DNA from: M3007 sp964621185
GTDB taxonomy: Bacteria; Bacteroidota; Bacteroidia; Chitinophagales; Saprospiraceae
Direction of reading: 5' to 3'
DNA: 64,000 nt
Assembly (NCBI GenBank): GCA_964621185.1
Contig: CAZULM010000026.1
Span: 1-64,000 of the forward strand
Part shown: one piece after another, positions 1-8,782 of the stretch
Layout of the letters: every line of letters begins with the position of its first letter
Numbering within the stretch: the stretch's first letter is position 1
Made by a program: the position numbers and the translations under genes
Notes under the pieces: model-generated
Told to the model about the DNA's origin: nothing
Databases searched by the model: none
The model's input: only the letters and a program-made list of their open reading frames with translations

Positions 1-44
1 TTAACCATCAAAACTAAAAAAATCAAGGCAAGTCAAACGTACGA

Positions 45-135
45 TTTTACGCAGATTTTATTGCGCAGATTTCACGCAGAAACTTCTGTGTAAAATCTGT
101 GGTTTTTTTTCTGCGTAAAATCTGCGCGAAAACAA
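45..135. repeat. CGCAGATTT palindromic repeat (family R1, copy a)
   Basis: AT-rich non-coding DNA built from GCGCAGATTT-type words. Positions 64-83 and 109-128 form a near-perfect 20-bp inverted repeat (one mismatch), so the element can fold into a long hairpin. The same words recur at 33893-34106. Confidence 0.7.
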
Positions 136-160
136 CTTAACGGTATCGTATGCAGTAGTG

Positions 161-235
161 TTATACTCTGATCAAAGTGATTTGTATGATTAAAAACATC
201 TGATTTTCAAATGATTATGCGATCACGATTTTCAC
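161..235. repeat. 75-bp interspersed repeat (family R2, copy a)
   Basis: About 75 bp that reappear, reverse-complemented and with a few mismatches and a short indel, at 27520-27602. Shared blocks include TATACTCTGAT, GATTTGTATGATT and GATTTTCAAATGATTATGCG. No ORF is present. It lies next to the R1 repeat in a gene-free stretch. Confidence 0.75.
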
Positions 236-329
236 AACCACTTTGCGTTGGCAATACCAGCAAACAATAGCGCCAAGAGGCTGAAAAACCCACGCCACCC
301 CAACCGCACAAGATGTGCAAACTCATCTC

Positions 330-902
330 TCATCGCTCATCTCTCATCGCTAAAACCATCGCTGCCTTTGACTCCCTTACAAACCGCTTCTGATACACCC
401 GCGCCAGCGGATACCCCAATCGCGCCATCCAGTGCCTCGGCTTTGAAAACGCTTTCAGCACATAACGCACGCTGCCATCGGCCAATTTTTCCACCATAAA
501 CAATTCCTCCCCACACTCGACGTGTCCGGGCAGGGTGCCGTAGGCGAAGCCGAATTGATGTTCGTTGTCGATCACATACACGATGCGGCAGCTGTTGAGC
601 CACCAAATCCCGAGCACCCTGGCTGCCATGGCCACTACTTCACCCTTGCGGATGGGCAGCGGCTGCGGGGTCACATAAGCCCAGCCGCCGGGGAACATTT
701 TCCACCGGCGTATGGCTTCTTTGGCGGCTTCCCACGCAGCGTCCCCCTGCCCCATTACCTGGGTGTTGAAATCGTTGTCGAAACCGGGCAAGGGCGCATC
801 GCTGCGGGTATGTTCTACGGCGGGGTAGGAGAAAGGAAGGAGGCGCTGCTGGTCTATGAAGGCCAGGGCTTGGCTGTCGGTGGGTTTGAAAAATGTCAGC
901 AT
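330..902 (-). CDS. DUF1990 family protein
   Basis: A 190-residue protein matching DUF1990, a stand-alone domain of unknown function found in many bacteria. Visible family signatures are FSYPAVEHT near residue 25, AIRRWKMFPGGW in the middle, NSCRIVYVIDN, the hallmark YGTLPGHVECGEE, and a C-terminal FSKPRHW...PLARVYQ. There is no signal peptide or membrane segment, so it should be cytoplasmic. The frame stays open for 56 more codons upstream, but that part is the palindromic repeat R3 read as protein, so the ATG at 902 is the sensible start. It stands alone on the minus strand with no operon partner. The family call is firm; the function is unknown. Confidence 0.8.
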   Translation of the reverse strand: MLTFFKPTDSQALAFIDQQRLLPFSYPAVEHTRSDAPLPGFDNDFNTQVMGQGDAAWEAAKEAIRRWKMFPGGWAYVTPQPLPIRKGEVVAMAARVLGIWWLNSCRIVYVIDNEHQFGFAYGTLPGHVECGEELFMVEKLADGSVRYVLKAFSKPRHWMARLGYPLARVYQKRFVRESKAAMVLAMRDER

Positions 903-942
903 GGGGATAAAACAGTTGTGGGGGTTAAGAGTTTTGCCAGGC

Positions 943-1137
943 GTTTTACCTAAAGCTGGCCTAAGCACCATCCCCGGCAAAACCATACCCAAATGGAACG
1001 CGGATCGAACGGATCGAACGGATTTGTACGGATTTTTCACAATATTGAGCAATCCGTTAAAATCCGTCAAATCCGTTCGATCCGCGTTCCATCAAGAGCG
1101 GCGGAGCCGCGGTGGGAGCATTGCGGCCAGCTTTCCA
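943..1137. repeat. Long palindromic interspersed repeat (family R3, copy a)
   Basis: About 195 bp repeated at 10772-11002 and 11031-11263. The core (993-1092) is an inverted repeat that begins ATGGAACGCGGATC and ends GATCCGCGTTCCAT around the loop sequence TTCACAATATTGAG. It is preceded by CTAAAGCTGGCCTAAGCACC and followed by a small GCGGCGGAGCCGC hairpin. It encodes no protein and resembles a MITE or REP-type element. Confidence 0.85.
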
Positions 1138-1699
1138 AGCAAATTTTCGTGTCTTGCGAAACCACTGCCCCCATTGGATTGTCCGGAATTTTGTTTTGAT
1201 TTGCCTGGCCAAGAGGGGGGGCAAAATTTAATTCTGAATTACAAATTTAACTAAAAAATATTAGAATAAAATTTTTTTGTTTTTTACAATTAAAATACTT
1301 TTGAAAGGACAAAACACACCCGTTCAATTTACCTGAAAACTGCTGACACCCATGAAAACTTGACCTTGCCTGCCCCAGGCGCCTTGTTGCTAGAGCCATT
1401 CCCTTTGCTGTTTGATGTTGTTGCCCATTGTTGGAGCTTTCGGTTTGCTTCCCGATAAACTTAAGGCATTTTGCCCTACTGCCAAATATTGGATTCGCAG
1501 CATGTGATATAGCTCATTCCTTCCATTTACTGTGCGTTCATTTTCCTTGCGTCTAAAGAAAAAGACAGCGGTGGCAGCCGCTGTCCCCGACCAACCCTGA
1601 TACCCTGGCAGCACCGAAATGGCCAGTTCATCCGTCATAGTGTTGCATTACGAGCCGGATGAAGAACAGAGTAGGGCTAACTTAAACTATTGCAAACTT
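1138..1699. other. Gene-free stretch upstream of the first T9SS protein
   Basis: Positions 1200-1330 are very AT-rich and may hold the promoter of the gene at 1700, but I see no clear TAnnTTTG box. Positions 1390-1638 are open on the minus strand (82 codons), but the reading frame contains the hairpin at 1564-1585 and resembles no family I know. No RNA gene is seen. Confidence 0.5.
1564..1585 (-). terminator. Hairpin with a minus-strand T-tract
   Basis: Perfect 8-bp stem GACAGCGG / CCGCTGTC with a 6-nt loop, followed on the minus strand by TTTTTCTTT. It has the form of an intrinsic terminator for minus-strand (antisense) transcription, although no minus-strand gene lies upstream of it. Confidence 0.4.
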
Positions 1700-4600
1700 A
1701 TGAAAAACACTCGATTCCGATTTTATTTTAAAGGTTTCGGCCTATGCTGCATGGTGCTCCTGGGCGCCATAAGCTATGCTGATGCTGCCTTTGGGCAAGG
1801 CGCTGGGCCTGGACAAGGAGCTTCTAATTGCGGCGTGTTCAAAAAATTGGGGACATTAGCGCCAGGCGGTTCAGGGCCAATCTATTACGACCGTTTTGGA
1901 AATGTCTGGACTGAATTTGAGATCGAAAGCCTTGGTTCCAATGTGGTAGAAACCTGTGATGCCGGAGTGTTCAAGCTTTCGTTCTCAGGAACCTATACCA
2001 TTGCCCAACGCGATCAGGTTTGTGCGGCAATGAGCAGTCTTTCCGGTGTGGTGGGCGGCACCGCTCCTGCTGGGATCGTGCCTTTGAAGATTGAATTCAT
2101 CGGTGATGTTGATGGGGATGGTGCCGCAGCAAGCCATTTTATGCAAGAAGAATGCGGGCACTTGAAAAACTTTTCCTTGGTGAATATCAGGACCAAAAAA
2201 AATCAACTGCCAATCGGCTTTTTTGCCGGCCTCATCCAAATTGACACGGACCCGGATTGGTTTACTGAAGCTGTGGTGCCCAGTAAAACCGATTGGGAAA
2301 CGCTGCATGTCGGGAAAGTCGACCTGTTTACCGCCGTGCTCCATGAAGGGATGCACCTTTTGGGGGTAGCTTCTACGTTTGGCGGGGTGGAGTTGGTTAG
2401 TGGCGGGGTAACAGAGGCATATACCGATTGGGACAACAATCTTTACAAAAAGAATTCCGCCAACAACTACACCAAACTGATAATTCCCGCCAACGATCCT
2501 GTTTGTTGCGGGAAAAATCAGAAAAATCCGTTAGCGCCAAGTGCTTTCCCCGGGACTTGTGATGTGGATATCATGTTTCGCGATGATGATAATTCCACAG
2601 ACTTTGCAGAGGTGAGTTACCAAGGGTTGAATCCAGCTGATATCCAAAGCACAAACAATCGACTTAGTCATCTTGATATTGAATGCTCTCCAGATAAAAC
2701 CAATGCCGCATTTCAATATGTGATGCATCCTGGAATCCCTCCCAGCCCCGAATTGTACAGTTTTCCGCGTAGAATTTTGACAGCAGCGGAATTAGCAATC
2801 TTGTGCTCTGTCGGGTATCCTGGGGTTGGAGGCTGTAACCACTCTTGCGAAACCATTGCAAATGATGATAATTATCCAGAGATTATTTATATTTCAGGAG
2901 GAAACAATCCTGCAACATTGATTTTAGGGCCTTTTTTTGGGAGCTTTAGCTTGTTGGGAAACGATGTTCTACCGCCTGGTTTCCAAATTGATATTTGTGG
3001 TCATGACAATGGAATATCTGTAGAAATTGTGGGTAATAATGTTCAAGTTACAGGTCTTCAGCCAGGCACATGGACTTTTTGCTATAAAATTAGTTCAAAT
3101 ATTTGCCCAGGCATCTGTGATAAAGCTACAGTTACTGTTCGCGTTATTGACCATCCAATACCAATAGATTGCACGTCGGATGATTGTAATCTCGTATGTT
3201 TTGGGGATTTTGAAGGTTTCCCGTTAGGCTCAACTTACTATCCCTCTCTTAACTTACCTGAATTTTACTTTAAGGATTTAAGTATTGAAGAGCATAACAC
3301 ACCAGAATTGTATTTGCAATCTGACGTAGTACCTGAAAACAAAGTAGTAAGATGGGGAAGGTCAACAAGCATCCTACAAGACCAAGAATCCCTTCGCATC
3401 CCATTGTCCGAGCCGATTTACGCTGGTTGCACCGCAACCGTTGCTTATCGAGGAGTTGCAGCACCTTATGGTAGCCTATCCCTGCCCCAGGGAATCCGGA
3501 TAGAAATATATGGTTTAACTACAGCGCCGTGCCAAGAAATACTCAACCAACCTGTATGGAGCGGTGTCCAACAACCAAACCCGCTTTGTCCGGGGGTTAC
3601 TTCTTACGGCATGGATCAACACCTCAATTTCCCAGTTGACTTTGACATTGACGGAGGCCCAAACAATACGACCAACCTGGACCTGCAAAACCATCCCTTC
3701 ACCTACACTCATCCCGCAGGAGCGCCGCCCATTACCGACCTTCTGATTTGGGGCACATTCAACCCCACCGTCCCGGCGCCACCCCAACATGAAGGGGTTG
3801 AGTTCTATATGGATGACATTATCGTCACATCCTCCTGCAATACCCAAGTAAACGTCACCCCGACCATAAGCTCCCAGTGCATCGCCGGGCTGGCCGTTGT
3901 GGAATATGAGGTTTGCTTGTTTGGCGCTGGCGCCAGCCCTGTGCCCGTCAACCTGCAAGCGCAGATACCACAAGGCCTAACCGTGGTTCCCGGTGGCGGC
4001 TTCGACGTAAACGGCTTGGCCAGTTTTCAGCTTGTGCCAGCTGCTGTCTGCAACGGCGGCGCTAACACCACCACGCTCACCCTCACCATGAATGTCAGCG
4101 CCAATTTTGACCCGCTGCAGGCGCCCATACCCGTAAATCTTCCCCTTGATTTGGTCGGCAACGGGCTGTGCATCGACCCTGCCACCGGAGACGGCGGTGA
4201 CGTCACGCTCATGCTGGAAGCCTGTAACTTGGAAATGGCCTGTGATTGCGATCCAAACCTGCACGAAGTCGGGGCAAATATGGGATCCGTCACAGGGCTA
4301 TCTACTTCGGGACTCCCAAATTCATTGGACGGCACCTGCCTTGCGGTGAATGGCAGATTTGAGATAAACGCGGATTTCAGCCTGAACAACACCCATGTCA
4401 TCATGAACCGCGGTGCAGAGATAGTTGTTGCCCCTGGCAATACGCTCACCCTGACCGGCAACACCTTTGAAGGCTGCGAACACATGTGGCGCAGCATCAC
4501 CGTCAAAAGCGGGGCGACGTTGAAGGCGACCGACCTGAACAGCTTCTACGATGCGCAATGGGCCATTCAGGCCGAAAACGGCGCGACCATCGAATTGCGC

Positions 4601-6919
4601 GACAACATTTTCGACCGCAGTTACGTAGGGGTTTATGTGCCGGAAAACACCCAAACCGTGAATGAGATCGCCGTGAAAGGGAACACGTTCCGCTGCCCGC
4701 AAGCCTTGAAGCCGGCCTACACCGTGCCAGGGAACACCGACATGACCCAGGATCCTGTCCCTGGGGAAAGAACCTTTGCCGGCATTTACCTGAAATCCGT
4801 CACCGGGTTCGACATCGGGGCCAACAACCTGTTCGATGGCGTGCGGAACGGGGTCGTTGCTGAAAAAGATGCCGGTTTCACCATAGACCAGTGCACCCTA
4901 AAAAACCTGGTGGCCGATCAAGCTGATTTGAACACGGGAATTTATAACATCGACCAGTACGGGGTATATGCTTCTTATTGTTCCCTGGCAGACATCACAA
5001 ACTGCAGCTTTGATCAGGTTGGGTTCGGGATATACAGCCTGAGCTCCAATATTCGGGCACAGTTCAACACCATGACGGGCTTTACTTTCGACTCTCCTGC
5101 CGAAGATATCGGGATAGGGTGCATCTTGAATACCAACCGTTCGGTGCGGATCAGGGACAATACCATCACCATGTACGGCACCGGGATATATGTCAGCACG
5201 GCACAGCCCGCCAGCATCCTGCGGGTGCAGCGCAACCACCTGAGCATGTACCCGGGCAGCCCGGGGAACCACATCGACCTGCACAACATCCGCAGCGGTT
5301 GGGTGGCCAGCAACATCCTCACCAGAAGCGCCGCATCCGCTACAGGTATCGGGATCAACATGCTGAGCTGTGCTTCCATGACCTGCCAGAGCAACAACCT
5401 GTACGGGCTGGAGCTTGGCTTCAACGCCTCAGGCTGTGTCGGAAATATCTTCGTCGCCAACCATGTGGTAAACGGCGGGCAACGGGGCTTCAATGTTTTC
5501 AGCAGCAACGACACCTACTGCTCTAACCTGACGGACGGCCAAAGCGATTACGGCTTTTATTTCCGCGGCGCTTGTATAAAAAACGACGGCATCCGCTGTA
5601 ACAACATCACCAATGCCGGTATCGACGGCCTGCACCTCTGGTCGAACGGCAGCCAAAGCACCCAAATCGGCACCCAGACAAACGTGGGGAACAAATGGCT
5701 GGGAAGCTATGGGAACTTTGGGGCGTACAATGCGTCGATCGATCAGGGAGCTATCCAATTTTCTCGTTTTTTAATGCCTGCAAACCAAATCCCTACTTGG
5801 TCAACGGGTATTGGTCAGACAGTGGATTGGTTCACAAACTTTGGTGGCAATCCAACCAACTGTCTGGCAACCTGTCCCCTGCCCATAGACATCGACCCTG
5901 ACGAGCACCAGGACCAAGAACGGGCCGGCTATGCGGATGACGGGATTTTGTCGGGCGGGGACATCGTCACCGCGCAGGGAGGCCACAGCGGCGACGGGTT
6001 CAACTACATGGCCCAGCAGCGCCTGTACGAGCGGCTTCAGAAACATCCCGGGATCGCGGCGCAAAGCGCCTCGGTGCAGCAGTTTTTCGACAATGGCCAC
6101 ACGGCAGAACTGGGTCAACTGTATCAAGTTGGAAAAGGCATGGCCTTGATGCAAGGGCGTGAAGAATATGCCTGGAGGATCGTCCGCGACCTGCAAAGCA
6201 AAATAGCTGAGCAGAGCGAGACGCTGAAAACCTTGCGCGCCGCTGGCCCTGGCCAGGACTTCAACAACTGGTGGCTGCAAGTGCGGCTGTTGCAACAAAA
6301 GGTACGGCAGTATGCCCAGCAATTGCAGGGGCACGAAAACTGGCTGAAAAATATCCGCCTGACCGAAGCAGATGCTCTGCAAGCAAGCAATGCCGGCATC
6401 GCGGTTACACAATTGTGTGCATACAACCAGCACAGCCTCAACGATATTTACATGGACAATGCGCTCTGGGAGGACAACACGCCTTCTGCTTCCGTGTTGT
6501 TGGAGATAAAGGCTATCGCGGACCAATGCCCCTTAGAAGGCGGCTTTGCCGTGTATGAAGCACGCAGCCTTTACCATCGATTTGTACGAACGGCTTATTG
6601 GGACGAGAATTCGGGGTGTTCGGCACTGAGGCCTGAAGAGCGGAATCAAGGGACTGAAAATTCCGCAGAAGGGTTGTTCTCGATTTTTCCCAACCCCTCA
6701 ACAGACGTGATCTATATTGTTCCAGGGCTCAATATGGGCTTGGCAGTGCAATTTGAACTCTTTAACTTGTTGGGTGAAAAAGTAGCTGCGGTGAACATAT
6801 CGGAAGGAGCCAGAGGTGTTTCGGTCACCACTTCAAGTTTTCCGTCCGGGGCCTATTTTTACAAAATTGCTTTTCAGGGCAAAACATTACAAGATGGCAA
6901 AATTCTGATTGCCCACTAA
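1700..6919 (+). CDS. T9SS type A secreted protein: HExxH domain plus right-handed beta-helix
   Basis: A 1739-residue exported surface protein. The ATG at 1700 is chosen because a signal peptide (KNTRFRF, then hydrophobic GLCCMVLLGAISYADA) follows directly; the frame upstream has no such signal. Residues about 140-380 look like a zinc metallopeptidase: HEGMH at 215-219 followed by LLG, and a later YVMHPG that could be a Met-turn. An Ig/cadherin-like module follows, then Cys-rich beta-sandwich segments. Residues about 880-1340 are a parallel beta-helix with repeated short N/G/T-rich turns. A helical stretch lies at about 1460-1560. The C-terminus (IFPNPSTDV to KILIAH, about residues 1657-1739) is a type A T9SS sorting domain, so the protein should cross the outer membrane by T9SS and be anchored or released. 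Peptidase activity is an inference from HExxH only. Confidence 0.8.
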   Translation: MKNTRFRFYFKGFGLCCMVLLGAISYADAAFGQGAGPGQGASNCGVFKKLGTLAPGGSGPIYYDRFGNVWTEFEIESLGSNVVETCDAGVFKLSFSGTYTIAQRDQVCAAMSSLSGVVGGTAPAGIVPLKIEFIGDVDGDGAAASHFMQEECGHLKNFSLVNIRTKKNQLPIGFFAGLIQIDTDPDWFTEAVVPSKTDWETLHVGKVDLFTAVLHEGMHLLGVASTFGGVELVSGGVTEAYTDWDNNLYKKNSANNYTKLIIPANDPVCCGKNQKNPLAPSAFPGTCDVDIMFRDDDNSTDFAEVSYQGLNPADIQSTNNRLSHLDIECSPDKTNAAFQYVMHPGIPPSPELYSFPRRILTAAELAILCSVGYPGVGGCNHSCETIANDDNYPEIIYISGGNNPATLILGPFFGSFSLLGNDVLPPGFQIDICGHDNGISVEIVGNNVQVTGLQPGTWTFCYKISSNICPGICDKATVTVRVIDHPIPIDCTSDDCNLVCFGDFEGFPLGSTYYPSLNLPEFYFKDLSIEEHNTPELYLQSDVVPENKVVRWGRSTSILQDQESLRIPLSEPIYAGCTATVAYRGVAAPYGSLSLPQGIRIEIYGLTTAPCQEILNQPVWSGVQQPNPLCPGVTSYGMDQHLNFPVDFDIDGGPNNTTNLDLQNHPFTYTHPAGAPPITDLLIWGTFNPTVPAPPQHEGVEFYMDDIIVTSSCNTQVNVTPTISSQCIAGLAVVEYEVCLFGAGASPVPVNLQAQIPQGLTVVPGGGFDVNGLASFQLVPAAVCNGGANTTTLTLTMNVSANFDPLQAPIPVNLPLDLVGNGLCIDPATGDGGDVTLMLEACNLEMACDCDPNLHEVGANMGSVTGLSTSGLPNSLDGTCLAVNGRFEINADFSLNNTHVIMNRGAEIVVAPGNTLTLTGNTFEGCEHMWRSITVKSGATLKATDLNSFYDAQWAIQAENGATIELRDNIFDRSYVGVYVPENTQTVNEIAVKGNTFRCPQALKPAYTVPGNTDMTQDPVPGERTFAGIYLKSVTGFDIGANNLFDGVRNGVVAEKDAGFTIDQCTLKNLVADQADLNTGIYNIDQYGVYASYCSLADITNCSFDQVGFGIYSLSSNIRAQFNTMTGFTFDSPAEDIGIGCILNTNRSVRIRDNTITMYGTGIYVSTAQPASILRVQRNHLSMYPGSPGNHIDLHNIRSGWVASNILTRSAASATGIGINMLSCASMTCQSNNLYGLELGFNASGCVGNIFVANHVVNGGQRGFNVFSSNDTYCSNLTDGQSDYGFYFRGACIKNDGIRCNNITNAGIDGLHLWSNGSQSTQIGTQTNVGNKWLGSYGNFGAYNASIDQGAIQFSRFLMPANQIPTWSTGIGQTVDWFTNFGGNPTNCLATCPLPIDIDPDEHQDQERAGYADDGILSGGDIVTAQGGHSGDGFNYMAQQRLYERLQKHPGIAAQSASVQQFFDNGHTAELGQLYQVGKGMALMQGREEYAWRIVRDLQSKIAEQSETLKTLRAAGPGQDFNNWWLQVRLLQQKVRQYAQQLQGHENWLKNIRLTEADALQASNAGIAVTQLCAYNQHSLNDIYMDNALWEDNTPSASVLLEIKAIADQCPLEGGFAVYEARSLYHRFVRTAYWDENSGCSALRPEERNQGTENSAEGLFSIFPNPSTDVIYIVPGLNMGLAVQFELFNLLGEKVAAVNISEGARGVSVTTSSFPSGAYFYKIAFQGKTLQDGKILIAH

Positions 6920-6931
6920 TTTTTTCATTCG

Positions 6932-6962
6932 CAGGCAGCCGGAGCTATGTTTCGGCTGCCTG
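6932..6962 (+). terminator. Intrinsic hairpin after the first T9SS gene
   Basis: Ten-bp perfect stem CAGGCAGCCG / CGGCTGCCTG with an 11-nt loop, 13 nt after the stop codon of the upstream gene and 14 nt before the next start. There is no strong T-tract. Confidence 0.6.
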
Positions 6963-6975
6963 TAATCCTAAAGTT

Positions 6976-8724
6976 ATGAATAAGAGATTTTTTTGGTTCA
7001 TCTTTTTTTTGGTACTGCCTATGCTTTCTTATGCCCAAAAACACGATAACATTTGGGTGTTGGGAAGGAACGGTGGGTCTCAAACGCCATTTAATGACCA
7101 GTGGGGCACACTTCTGTTAGATTTCAGCGACCCTAACAATGCTGCACTCATTGAGAAGCAGGAGTATGACATGAACATAGACAATACAAACTCCAGCTTT
7201 TGCGACTCATTGGGGTACTTGCTCTTTTACACCAACGGCGAAAAAATCTACAACAAAAACCACAAGCTGATGGAAAACGGCAACGGCTTGGTTGGTTCTG
7301 GGAATGGGCAAGGATATTTTGTGCCGCATGGGACAATAATATTACCGTACCCAGGCCATGCTGAGCGGTATTTCCTTCTCGCCGTTGAAAGCTCTCCCTC
7401 AGGACCCTGGGGTCTGAAACTCTTTTCGCACGAGATTGACCTGAGTCAGGACAACGGTTTGGGGAAGGTAGTTGACAAGCGGCATTTATTAGTGGCCGAT
7501 ACCATGGCCTGGGGCAAGCTGGCGGCGGTGAAGCACGCCAACGGCAGGGACTGGTGGTTCGTAGTGCCGCCATATCATGCCAATAAATACATCATAGGTT
7601 TGCTTGACCCAACAGGAATTTCCGTTAGAACCGATATGGTCGGGGATTCTATCCGGGAAGGCCTGGGCCAAGCGTTTTTTACACCTGACGGAACCCACTA
7701 CATCAAAACAGAACAGACCTATCTGAACCAGCCGGGCACCATCAGCATTTTCGATTTTGACCGCTGCACGGGTCAGTTGTTGAACCATCGAAGTCACCAG
7801 GTTTCACCTACAGAAGTGGACTATGGTATGGGCGGGGCCGTTTCCCTAGATTCTCGCTATTTATATGCCTTTTTTACAGAAAAGGTGTTGCAATACGACT
7901 TGAAAGCGGCTGATATATTTGCCACAGAGACCATAGTTGGTCAATTTGACGGTTTTGTTTCAGGCTTGTACGGGTCATATTTTTTGTTTGCCCAACCTGC
8001 GCCAGATGGGCGAATTTATGATACAGGTTGGTCTTCGAGTTATCACATGCATTTCGTTAAGTTCCCCCAGAAACAAGGATTCGCTTGTGAATTTGTGAAC
8101 CATGGAATCCAATCTCCCGTGAATATAAACAAAGGGCTCCCCAACCACCCCAACTACCGCCTCGGCCCGCTCGACGGCTCCCCCTGCGACACCTTAGGCT
8201 TCGATAACCACCCGCGGTGTCACTGGCGCTGGGAGCAGGAAGACACGCTCGCGCCCTTGCAGGTCACTTTCAGCGACCTGAGCAGCTACGAGCCCTCCTA
8301 CTGGCACTGGGACTTTGGCGATGGCGGTGCCAGCCAAGATACCAGCCCGGTGCATACCTACCTTACCGCAGGCACTTACACGGTGTGCCTGATCGTCGGC
8401 AACCAGTACAGTGCTGATACCTTGTGCCGGGTGCTGCAGCTGGGTGTCTCGACCGTGGAAAGCCTGGAGGTGGTGCAGTTGGTGCGGGTATTTCCAAATC
8501 CCGCCTCAGATGTGCTGCACATTGTGCCAGGTACCAATTTGGGGTCAGAAGCGCAATTTGAACTGTACAACTTGTTGGGAACAAAAGTAGCTGTTGTGAA
8601 TATACCGGAAGGAACCAGCGGTGTTTCGGTCACTACTTCAAGTTTTCCGGCCGGGGCCTATCTTTACAAAATAGGTTTTCAGGGAAAAACAATACAAAGT
8701 GGCAAATTGGTGATTTCTCATTAA
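6976..8724 (+). CDS. T9SS type A secreted protein with propeller-like and PKD domains
   Basis: A 582-residue exported protein. Signal peptide MNKRFFWFIFFLVLPMLSYA, with mature QKHDNIW. Residues about 22-410 carry blade-like repeats (LGRNGG, LLFYTNGEKIYNKNH, FFTPDGTHYIK, YLYAFF) and are probably a beta-propeller. Residues about 426-475 are a PKD domain with the typical WHWDFGDGG and AGTYTVCL. The end (VRVFPNPASDV to KLVISH, about 503-582) is a type A T9SS sorting domain that is nearly the same as that of the upstream 1739-residue protein. The next gene is a paralog. Role: cell-surface or secreted; substrate unknown. Confidence 0.8.
   Translation: MNKRFFWFIFFLVLPMLSYAQKHDNIWVLGRNGGSQTPFNDQWGTLLLDFSDPNNAALIEKQEYDMNIDNTNSSFCDSLGYLLFYTNGEKIYNKNHKLMENGNGLVGSGNGQGYFVPHGTIILPYPGHAERYFLLAVESSPSGPWGLKLFSHEIDLSQDNGLGKVVDKRHLLVADTMAWGKLAAVKHANGRDWWFVVPPYHANKYIIGLLDPTGISVRTDMVGDSIREGLGQAFFTPDGTHYIKTEQTYLNQPGTISIFDFDRCTGQLLNHRSHQVSPTEVDYGMGGAVSLDSRYLYAFFTEKVLQYDLKAADIFATETIVGQFDGFVSGLYGSYFLFAQPAPDGRIYDTGWSSSYHMHFVKFPQKQGFACEFVNHGIQSPVNINKGLPNHPNYRLGPLDGSPCDTLGFDNHPRCHWRWEQEDTLAPLQVTFSDLSSYEPSYWHWDFGDGGASQDTSPVHTYLTAGTYTVCLIVGNQYSADTLCRVLQLGVSTVESLEVVQLVRVFPNPASDVLHIVPGTNLGSEAQFELYNLLGTKVAVVNIPEGTSGVSVTTSSFPAGAYLYKIGFQGKTIQSGKLVISH
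8138..8451 (+). repeat. 314-bp identical block, copy 1 (PKD region)
   Basis: I see no mismatch between this block and 9945-10258, whereas the flanking paralogous sequence has diverged on both sides. It covers the end of the propeller region and the whole PKD domain, and suggests recent gene conversion or duplication. Confidence 0.9.
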
Positions 8725-8735
8725 CATTTTCAATC

Positions 8736-8768
8736 ACAGGCAATCGGACTAAAATTCCGATTGCCTGT
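8736..8768 (+). terminator. Rho-independent terminator
   Basis: Thirteen-bp perfect stem ACAGGCAATCGGA / TCCGATTGCCTGT with a 7-nt loop, followed by TTGTTTT, 12 nt after the stop codon of the PKD protein gene. Confidence 0.85.
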
Positions 8769-8782
8769 TTGTTTTAACAGAT

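Noticed and set aside
1390..1638. 82-codon minus-strand frame
   Set aside because: It contains a perfect hairpin with a T-tract, overlaps the extension of the next gene and shows no known family; probably not translated.
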